From Bacillus haynesii (GTDB lineage: Bacteria > Bacillota > Bacilli > Bacillales > Bacillaceae): DNA of 41,521 nt. The first letter of the stretch is position 1, and each line of letters begins with the position of its first letter. Under the pieces are notes generated by a model. It did not search any database and had not been told where the DNA came from. It worked only from the letters and a program-made list of their open reading frames with translations. A program made the translations under genes and the position numbers. Positions 1 through 6,800 of the stretch are shown piece by piece. The DNA is taken from NCBI RefSeq assembly GCF_001969855.1, contig NZ_MRBL01000013.1:1-41521 (forward strand). The letters run 5' to 3'.

Positions 1-202
<202 letters not shown>

Positions 203-359
203 TAATGGAGCGCAGATTAAGTTCGTCACATCCTGTGACAACATCTGCATGACCTGCATCGTGCAGGCCCCTGACTACGCACACTCACATGTGCGATTTA
301 TAAAAATGAATTAACAGGTACGTTTTGTCTTGTTTAGTTTTCAAAGATCATCCTGAAAT
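203..359 (-). other. 16S precursor leader
   Basis: Spacer between tRNA-Gly and 16S, read leftwards. It contains the Bacillus pre-16S motif TCTTTGAAAACTAAACAAG and several short hairpins (CCTGCA/TGCAGG, TGTCACA/TGTGACA). These are typical of the processing stalk and boxA-like antitermination region of rRNA leaders. It holds no gene. Confidence 0.6.
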
Positions 360-433
360 TGGAGCGGGTGATGAGAATCGAACTCACGACATCAGCTTGG
401 AAGGCTGAGGTTTTACCACTAAACTACACCCGC
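360..433 (-). tRNA. tRNA-Gly (anticodon TCC)
   Basis: The reverse complement starts GCGGGTG and ends CACCCGC-T-CCA, so the acceptor stem is complete and CCA is encoded. The anticodon loop CTTCCAA gives TCC, and the T arm contains GTTCGATTC. It lies between tRNA-Arg and 16S in the same transcript. This is the order I remember for B. subtilis trnE-rrnE. Confidence 0.96.
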
Positions 434-445
434 ATTGCGAATATA

Positions 446-522
446 TGGCGCGCCCGAGAGGAGTCGAACCCCTAACCTTTTGATCCGTAGTCAAACGCTC
501 TATCCAATTGAGCTACGGGCGC
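446..522 (-). tRNA. tRNA-Arg (anticodon ACG)
   Basis: The reverse complement starts GCGCCCG and ends CGGGCGC-G-CCA with CCA encoded. The anticodon loop CTACGGA gives ACG; the wobble A is normally converted to inosine by TadA. The T arm GGTTCGACTCC is canonical. It is the first structural gene after the promoters of this rRNA operon. Confidence 0.96.
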
Positions 523-541
523 TTCATCAGGCGACTTAACT

Positions 542-570
542 ATAATACTATGAATATCAGTTAAAGTCAA
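542..570 (-). promoter_or_regulatory. rRNA operon promoter, proximal
   Basis: On the minus strand, -35 TTGACT (565-570) and -10 TATTAT (542-547) are 17 nt apart. It lies about 20 nt upstream of tRNA-Arg. The strong sigma-A match and the position fit a stable-RNA promoter. Confidence 0.8.
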
Positions 571-629
571 GAATTTTTTTGAAGTTTTTCTACCGAAAGA
601 ATGAAGTCTTTTTCGTTTCGACTTTATCC

Positions 630-657
630 ATTATACACATTTTAAGGTTTTTGTACA
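630..657 (-). promoter_or_regulatory. rRNA operon promoter, middle
   Basis: On the minus strand, -10 TATAAT (630-635) is preceded 16 nt upstream by TGTACA (652-657). It is in tandem with the proximal promoter. The -35 is weaker than in the other two. Confidence 0.6.
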
Positions 658-726
658 CCCTTTTAAATGATGAATATCATATCGGTGTTTCGAAGCTGTA
701 ACTTCGTTGTCTCAGCGACGAATAAT

Positions 727-756
727 AATATACCATGTCTCCAACTCATCCGTCAA
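727..756 (-). promoter_or_regulatory. rRNA operon promoter, distal
   Basis: On the minus strand, -35 TTGACG (751-756) and -10 TATATT (727-732) are 18 nt apart. The A-rich stretch just upstream (about 757-790) could act as an UP element. This makes three tandem promoters for the tRNA-rRNA transcript. Confidence 0.65.
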
Positions 757-1018
757 CACCTTTTTTCATTTTTTATACCTCTAAAAAAATAATGCTTACA
801 TCCATTCATATTAGATGACGTTTCACTGGACCTTTTCATCTTATGTGATGTTTTATTGAATGTTCCCCACTTCATCAAGAAATATACGGAACCGAAGCTA
901 TATATCATTAACCTCGACATTACTCTTTCACGGTCATTTAATGAAGCTTTTATTTTCAGAACTGCTTTTAAGAGATCCTCAAGACGCCTCCGGATACATT
1001 ACTTTTGCGCAACATATA
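757..1018. other. intergenic, no gene seen
   Basis: AT-rich spacer between the distal rRNA promoter and the iolT terminator. The two open frames on the plus strand (from 856 and 860) have no ribosome binding site, overlap each other and run into the iolT terminator, so I treat them as noise. Confidence 0.6.
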
Positions 1019-1065
1019 CAAAAATGCAGGCAGAAATCTTTGTTACGTAAAGATTTCTGCCTGCA
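1019..1065 (-). terminator. Rho-independent terminator of iolT
   Basis: Perfect 17-bp inverted repeat (1025-1041 and 1049-1065) with a 7-nt loop. On the minus strand it is followed by TTTTTG. It lies about 57 nt past the iolT stop. Confidence 0.9.
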
Positions 1066-1121
1066 AACTTCAAATACTTTATCTATAACTCCACCCGCAT
1101 GCCCCTTAACAATTCAAATTG

Positions 1122-2543
1122 TCACCCGCTGATTTTAACGTCAGCATCGCTTTGTTCTTTTTCCGATTTGTAGTTGCGGAAATTATGCTCAAGTTGTTCA
1201 AGCGTGAGACCTTTTGTTTCAGGAAGGAATTTTTTCACGAATGCAATGGAAAGAAGTCCAAGTCCGACAAAAATGTAGAATGTCGATGATAGCCCGATCG
1301 CATCAAGCAGTATCGGGAACGAAAATCCGACAAAGAAATTGACGATCCACAAACAAAACACAGTGACGCCCATCCCAAGGCCGCGCACGCGAAGCGGGAA
1401 TATTTCAGAAAGCATCAGCCATGTCACAGGAGAAATGGCGCCTTGTTGGAACGCAAGGAAGGTTACAGTCAGCGCAAGTACGACATACGGAAGAGCAGCT
1501 GAACCTTGAAGGGCGTTTGAGAAGATGCCGATCAGCAGCAAAGCTGATGTCGTCCCTATTAAACCGGTCAACAGCATCGGTCTGCGTCCAACCTTCCCTA
1601 AAAGCCAAATCCCCACGAATGTCGCCAAAACTGAAATGACACCGTTTGCAATATTTCCGATAAGTGCAGCTTTTGTTTCAAATCCGGCATTTTTGAGAAT
1701 TTCTGTTCCGTAATACATGATAGAGTTTACACCGGTAATCTGCTGAACGACGGCGATCCCGATTCCGAGAAATACGATTCGGCGCACCCAAGGAACAGCC
1801 AGGTCCTTATAATTCGCTTTTTTCATTTCCGATTCTTTCATGACTGCAGATTCGATTTCAGCAACTTCCGAATGTGCCCTTTTTTCCTCGCGGATTCTTT
1901 TCAGAACACCCAGCGCCGCTTCGTTTTTCCCTTTAGAGACAAGCCAGCGCGGACTTTCGGGCATTCTCAGCATACCAAAGAACAAGAATACAGCCGGGAC
2001 TGCGGCAATGGCCAGCATGTAACGCCAAACATGGGAAGAATCGCCCATTGTGGTTCCAAGGATGGCATTGAAAGTGAATGCCAAGAGCTGTCCGGAGACA
2101 ATCATTAATTCATTTTGGGTAACCATTCGTCCCCTTTTTTCTGAAGGTGACATTTCAGCCAAGTAAGTCGGTACCGTAACAGATGCTCCCCCTACAGCAA
2201 CTCCGAGCAGGAACCGAGAGATGACCATAATCGTCACATCAGGTGCAAGGGTACATCCAAGCATCGAGAAAAAGAAAAGTACAGCTAGAAAAATGATGTT
2301 CTTGCGGCGTCCAATATAATCGGAGAGCCTTCCGCCGAACACTGCTCCCAATGCAGCTCCCAAGAGAAGCGAACTTGCGACCAGCCCTTCTGTAAATGCA
2401 GTCAGGTTCAGCTGATCTCCTTCAGACATATAAGGCAAGGCTCCGTTGATCACTCCGGTATCATATCCGAATAGAAGCCCGCCGAATGTCGAGACTAAAA
2501 TAATAGTACGCAAAAATGATTTCTGATTTCCCTGTTCATTCAT
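1122..2543 (-). CDS. iolT: myo-inositol transporter IolT (MFS sugar porter)
   Basis: A 473-residue major facilitator of the sugar-porter family that imports myo-inositol by proton symport. Twelve membrane segments are visible. Sugar-porter signatures include GRR after TM2 (GRLSDYIGRRK), the PESPRWL motif before the central loop, QQITGVNSIMYY in TM7 and the C-terminal PETKG. The sequence follows B. subtilis IolT (YdjK) closely as I remember it, including the same length. The start is ATG with a purine-rich GGGGGAAA upstream. It is a single gene with its own terminator. Two cre-like sites upstream suggest CcpA repression, which is known for iolT in B. subtilis together with IolR. A related transporter such as CsbC or YwtG is less likely given the N-terminal sequence. 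Confidence 0.93.
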   Translation of the reverse strand: MNEQGNQKSFLRTIILVSTFGGLLFGYDTGVINGALPYMSEGDQLNLTAFTEGLVASSLLLGAALGAVFGGRLSDYIGRRKNIIFLAVLFFFSMLGCTLAPDVTIMVISRFLLGVAVGGASVTVPTYLAEMSPSEKRGRMVTQNELMIVSGQLLAFTFNAILGTTMGDSSHVWRYMLAIAAVPAVFLFFGMLRMPESPRWLVSKGKNEAALGVLKRIREEKRAHSEVAEIESAVMKESEMKKANYKDLAVPWVRRIVFLGIGIAVVQQITGVNSIMYYGTEILKNAGFETKAALIGNIANGVISVLATFVGIWLLGKVGRRPMLLTGLIGTTSALLLIGIFSNALQGSAALPYVVLALTVTFLAFQQGAISPVTWLMLSEIFPLRVRGLGMGVTVFCLWIVNFFVGFSFPILLDAIGLSSTFYIFVGLGLLSIAFVKKFLPETKGLTLEQLEHNFRNYKSEKEQSDADVKISG

Positions 2544-2709
2544 ATTGATTTCCCCCGCCTTTGTTTACATGAAAATTGATTTATTTCCAAAGGTTTTCGA
2601 AACATCCTTAATAGGAGCTCATTTCTTTTCCTAAAAGCCTCATATCTAACTTTTGAAGTCTCGTCCCGACAACCCCTCCTTAACAGAAAATTGAAAATTT
2701 TATTTTGAT

Positions 2710-2725
2710 GGAAGCTGAAGCTTCC
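2710..2725. promoter_or_regulatory. 16-bp perfect palindromic site in iolT leader
   Basis: GGAAGCT-GA-AGCTTCC is a 7-bp perfect inverted repeat with a 2-nt spacer, 167 nt upstream of the iolT start. It could be an operator or a small RNA hairpin. I do not recognise it as a known IolR site. Confidence 0.35.
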
Positions 2726-2741
2726 GTACAACCAATTACCC

Positions 2742-2781
2742 AACGGAATATTTTGGAATCGCTTTCATTTTGTATTCCGTT
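2742..2781. promoter_or_regulatory. cre-like site nested in a 9-bp inverted repeat
   Basis: TGGAATCGCTTTCA (2754-2767) fits the CcpA cre consensus with one deviation. It sits almost exactly at the centre of a perfect inverted repeat, AACGGAATA (2742-2750) and TATTCCGTT (2773-2781). It lies about 200 nt upstream of the iolT start, where it could block transcription or overlap a second operator. Confidence 0.5.
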
Positions 2782-2849
2782 TAAATAAATTGTTATGTTA
2801 TAGTGATGTTTTTGGTACATCTTTGTTAGGTCTGATATTATCATAATTT

Positions 2850-2863
2850 TAAAAGCGCTTTCA
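2850..2863 (-). promoter_or_regulatory. cre site upstream of iolT
   Basis: The minus strand reads TGAAAGCGCTTTTA, close to the cre consensus TGWNANCGNTNWCA. CcpA control of iolT is established in B. subtilis. A weaker half-match (AAAAGCGCTATT) lies at about 2905-2916. Confidence 0.6.
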
Positions 2864-3057
2864 GTCAACATAAATTTCAGAAAATTTATCTTTTTTTATT
2901 GAGAAAAAGCGCTATTAACTGCGAAACGATAGGAATTACAGCCAATTCACATGGCTTCATTTTCTTTTTTTATTATTTATCAGCATTTTTTCACTCTTGT
3001 CATTTTATAGTGATCTTTTTGTCACTTTTTTGTGACGTGTAGAATTTTAGTCCCAAT
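2864..3057. other. intergenic between iolT promoter region and sortase terminator
   Basis: With 2544-2863 this forms the 573-bp gap between iolT and the sortase gene. The iolT-proximal half holds the regulatory sites listed separately. This part is AT-rich, and apart from a weak cre-like half-site I see no gene or structured RNA. Confidence 0.5.
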
Positions 3058-3092
3058 AAAAAAATACCAAGGGGCTCCCCCTCAGTATTTTT
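3058..3092 (-). terminator. terminator of sortase gene
   Basis: On the minus strand AAAATAC..GGGG-GAG-CCCC..GTATTTT forms an interrupted hairpin followed by TTTATT, about 25-60 nt past the sortase stop. Confidence 0.75.
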
Positions 3093-3116
3093 GCCTGTCA
3101 GCAGCGGACATTTCAA

Positions 3117-3749
3117 TTATCTGTGAATAGCAACATGAATCAGCTTTCCTTTAACCGCAAGGCGTCCTTCGGTTCTCACGGCTTTGTCACATGTCATCAG
3201 CGTAATTTCCTTTTCTTTCGTCTCTTGAATCACATCTGTGTCCATTTCAGAAATGAATTGTTTGGACGTTACAGCGTATATATAGTCTTTTTTAAAGTCT
3301 GTGATTTTAACGGTATCCCCTTTTTCAATGTTGATAAGGGGGCCGAATAAGAGGCTCTCCCGCTTCATATGATGTCCGGCCAGCGGGTAGTTGCCTTCAC
3401 CCATTTTCTGATCAGGACGCATTGTTGTCGCTCCGTAAAGAAGATTTTGATTGGTTGTGCCTTTCAATATCGGCAGCTTGATATTGACGCTGCTTATCGT
3501 AATCCGGCCGATGACCGCTTTCGACTCACGATCGAGACCGGCTGTTACTGTTTCGATAAAAGAAGGCGGCTGAATCGCGTCAAAATCAAATGACGCCTTT
3601 TGCGCATTGTTTTGTTCCGCCTGTTCAGCAGTCAATTCAAAACTTTTATTCTTGCTGAGATTGATGATGATGCTTTCTTTAATGAAAGGAGATAAGACGA
3701 AGAGTATACCTGATATGACAAGCACGGCAACGATCATTTTTTTATACAT
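3117..3749 (-). CDS. class A-like sortase, dedicated to the adjacent adhesin
   Basis: A 210-residue transpeptidase that should cleave the LPKTG signal of surface proteins and attach them to peptidoglycan. An N-terminal membrane anchor (about residues 5-30) is followed by the sortase fold. Catalytic residues are visible: His126 (LAGHH), Cys187 (TLMTC) and Arg196 (EGRLAVKG). There is no N-terminal lid and no C-terminal membrane segment, so it is not a pilus-building class C enzyme. The gene lies 94 bp downstream of the adhesin, on the same strand, behind a terminator-like hairpin. The ribosome site AAAGGA is visible. The location makes the adhesin its natural substrate (inference). It could also be the housekeeping SrtA of the strain; a search for other sortases in the genome would tell. 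Confidence 0.88.
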   Translation of the reverse strand: MYKKMIVAVLVISGILFVLSPFIKESIIINLSKNKSFELTAEQAEQNNAQKASFDFDAIQPPSFIETVTAGLDRESKAVIGRITISSVNIKLPILKGTTNQNLLYGATTMRPDQKMGEGNYPLAGHHMKRESLLFGPLINIEKGDTVKITDFKKDYIYAVTSKQFISEMDTDVIQETKEKEITLMTCDKAVRTEGRLAVKGKLIHVAIHR

Positions 3750-3801
3750 GCCTCACAGTCCTTTCTAACCTTAATGTCAAATGAATGAATGCCGTTTTTT
3801 T

Positions 3802-3832
3802 AAAAAAGCACCTGACCAATGATCAGGTGCTT
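3802..3832 (-). terminator. terminator or attenuator between adhesin and sortase
   Basis: Perfect 10-bp stem (3806-3815 with 3823-3832), 7-nt loop, followed on the minus strand by a T run. It lies 12 nt past the adhesin stop and 53 nt before the sortase start. I see no clear promoter after it, so sortase expression probably depends on partial read-through. Confidence 0.85.
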
Positions 3833-3843
3833 CAATGATTCGT

Positions 3844-6800
3844 TTACGCCTTTCTTTGTTTCTTTCTTGTGAAGAAAGCGAAGGCTCCTCCAGACAGAAT
3901 CAGCAGGATGCCGATCATGATTGGAATGATGCTGTCTGTGTCACCGGTTTTCGGAAGCGTATCTTTCAAATGACCGTTGTCATTTGTTTTAGGATCTCCG
4001 TTCGAAATGCTGTCCGATGTGCCTTTGTTATCTGTTTTAGGGCCCCCCAGGTTGCGGTCCGGTGTGCCCTTGTCAACAGCCGGCGTTTTCAGTTTTTCAT
4101 TGGACGCGATGATCTCGACCGGTTTTGTCTGTCCTTTTTTAATTTCAAAAGGAATCGGTGTTTCATCCAGCTTGTAACCGTCAGGCGCCTTCGTTTCGAC
4201 AAATTGATAGCGCCCAGGTGCCAATCCCTCCGCTGTGAACTGCCCGTTTTGATCCGTAATCCAGACTGCCGGCAGCTTTTTCCCGTTGCCTGCGGCTTTA
4301 ACAGGCTTTCCATCGGCATCGAGCAGTTTGAATTCGGCTCCTTTCAAAACGGCCGTTTTATCGTTGCGGTCAACTTTCGTCAGTTTCGCATCGCCCGGTG
4401 TCAATTGGTTCTCAGCAGTCATTTCGATTGGCTTTGTATCAGTATTTTTGACTGTGAACGATATTGGCGTTTCATCCAATTGATAATGCTTAGGCGCTTT
4501 TGTTTCGACAAACTGGTAGTTACCAGGCTTGAGGCCGTACACTGTGATCCGGCCGTCGGCGCCTGTTGCCAAACCGGTTTTCAGCACCTTGCCATTTTCA
4601 TCTGTCAAATTGAACTCCGCCCCCTGAAGTCCGGCGCTCTTGTCATCCTTGCCGACTTTTGTGAGGATAACGCTGTTTTTCTTGTTGACAGCCGTCAGTT
4701 CAACCTGTTTCGGCTCACCTTCGTGTTCCCCGGTAATGGAGAACGGGATCGGATCTGTTGACAGCAGGTAGCCGTCAGGAGCATGTTTTTCAACAAATTG
4801 ATAGCTTCCCGGCGCCAAACCGGCAACCTCGATTTTGCCGCCTTCTTTTGAGATCAAATCATCTCTGACCGTTTTGCCATCGCTGTCAATGATTTTAAAC
4901 ACGGCTCCTTCTAATCCATTGCCGTCTTCATCTTTTTTCTGCAAGTAAACCGAACCTTTGTAGTTGACAGCTGTGCCTGCATCGACATGTGCAGGTTTTC
5001 CTTTAGCGGAATCCGGGATGAGAAACTCTATTTTTCCGCTGTTCAATACAAAACCAGCGGGCGCTTTCGTTTCTACGAAAGCATAGCGCCCAGGCGCCAG
5101 ATCTGAAGCAGTAACGGTTCCATTTTGATCTGAGACCAGTTCTTCCTGTACGGTATTCCCGTTTTGATCTACGATCTTAAAGAAGGCGCCTTCAAGCTTG
5201 CTGCCTTCCGCATCTTCTTTTGTTAAATGAACCGAGCCTTTATGATTAACGGCTGCGCCTGCATCTACCGGCTCCGGTTTCCCTTCAGCTGAGCCCGGGA
5301 TGGCGAATTTTATTTGATCGGTGTTTAACATAAAGCCCTCAGGCGCCTTCGTTTCCACGAAAGCATAGCGGCCAGGCGCAAGGCCTGAAGCTGCGATTTT
5401 CCCGTCTTCATCAGAAGTAAGCTTTTCATGAACGGTATTCCCTTCATGATCAACGATCTTAAATTCAGCACCCTTCAGCGTGTGGCCTTCCGCATCTTCT
5501 TTTGTCAGATAAACCGAACCTTTATAGTTGACGGCTGTGCCTGCGTCCACGGATTCCGGTTTTTCTTCAGCGGATTCAGATATTGTAAACTCGATTTCCT
5601 TGCTGTTTAACACAAAGCCCTCGGGCGCTTTTGTTTCGACAAAGGCGTAGCGGCCCGGCGCAAGATCAGATACCGCGATTTTCCCGTCTTGATCTGAGGT
5701 GAGCTTTTCATGAACGGTTTTGCCTTCATGATCGATGAGCTTGAATTCAGCCCCCTCTAATTGACGGCCTTCTGCATCTTCTTTCGTTAAATGTGCTCTG
5801 CCTTTATAGTTGATCAATGTTCCTAAATCAACGTCAGGCACTTGATTCTTATCATTCGTTTTGACGGAGAAGCTGATTTCTTTTGTATTTACGAGATATC
5901 CTTCAGGCGCTTTCGTTTCCAGCAAACGATAATCGCCGGGCGGCAAACCGTTGATCTCAACTTTTCCGTTTTCGTCGCTCTTAATATTCGTACGTATTGT
6001 CGTAAAGGCGCCATCCCCGGATTTTTTCTCCAGCTTGAACATGGCTCCTTCCAAAGGATTCTTTTGTTCGTCTTGTTTGATAAGCGTCACCTTATTCTTC
6101 TCGTTCACGACTTTGTAAAGCGCCCCGGCACTGGAAGAGCTGCTGTTAATCTCAACGGAAACCCCGTCTGCATAAGCGTCGCTGATCGTATATCCGTCAG
6201 GCGCCTGGATTTCTTTTAAAATGTAAGTGCCGTAGCGGATATTGCCGAATGTCAGCTTGCCGTCGTCGTCAGTCGTTCCTGTCCGCAGGAGCTGCTCATT
6301 ATCTTTTGTCCGCAATTGAAAATCTGCTCCGGCAAGCGGTGTGCCGTCTTCTCCCGTTTTAAGGATTGTCAGGCTTCCTCTTTCACCTGAACCTGAACCG
6401 CCGCCGCTTGAAACGGCAACAAAGACCGAGCTGTTGTTTTCCTGGGTCTGTTCCTGAACATTCGTTCCTGAAATCGACACTTTGTTGTTAACATGGCCGC
6501 TCGTGCCGGCAATATTGATCAATGATTGGTATTGAATAACATAGGCGCGGTCGATTTTTTTGTAATCGCCTGTAAATTTCAGGACAAATGATTGTTCACC
6601 TGTTGCATTGTCGGTCTTGATATCCAGTGTATAGTCCTCGCCTTTCTGAAGCTGAACATCATCTGGGACAAGATTTCCGCTGCTGTCTTTGACTGCACCT
6701 TTTTCATCATATTTAGCCTGATAAACCTTAAAAGAATCTTCAGCTAAAATTTGGTTGGTATCCGGAGTATCGGTGACTTTTACGTCCTCCAATACCGACT

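Noticed and set aside
856..1132. Two overlapping plus-strand frames upstream of the iolT terminator
   Set aside because: No ribosome sites, mutual overlap, and they read through the perfect iolT terminator.
2683..2715. Possible short leader peptide after AAGGAGGGG in the iolT leader
   Set aside because: The TTG follows the ribosome site too closely and the frame ends after eight codons with no attenuator structure seen.
3835..4761. 308-codon open frame on the plus strand, antisense to the adhesin gene
   Set aside because: It mirrors the repetitive Cna-B coding strand, has Cys/Arg/Phe-rich composition and no ribosome site; a shadow of the real gene.
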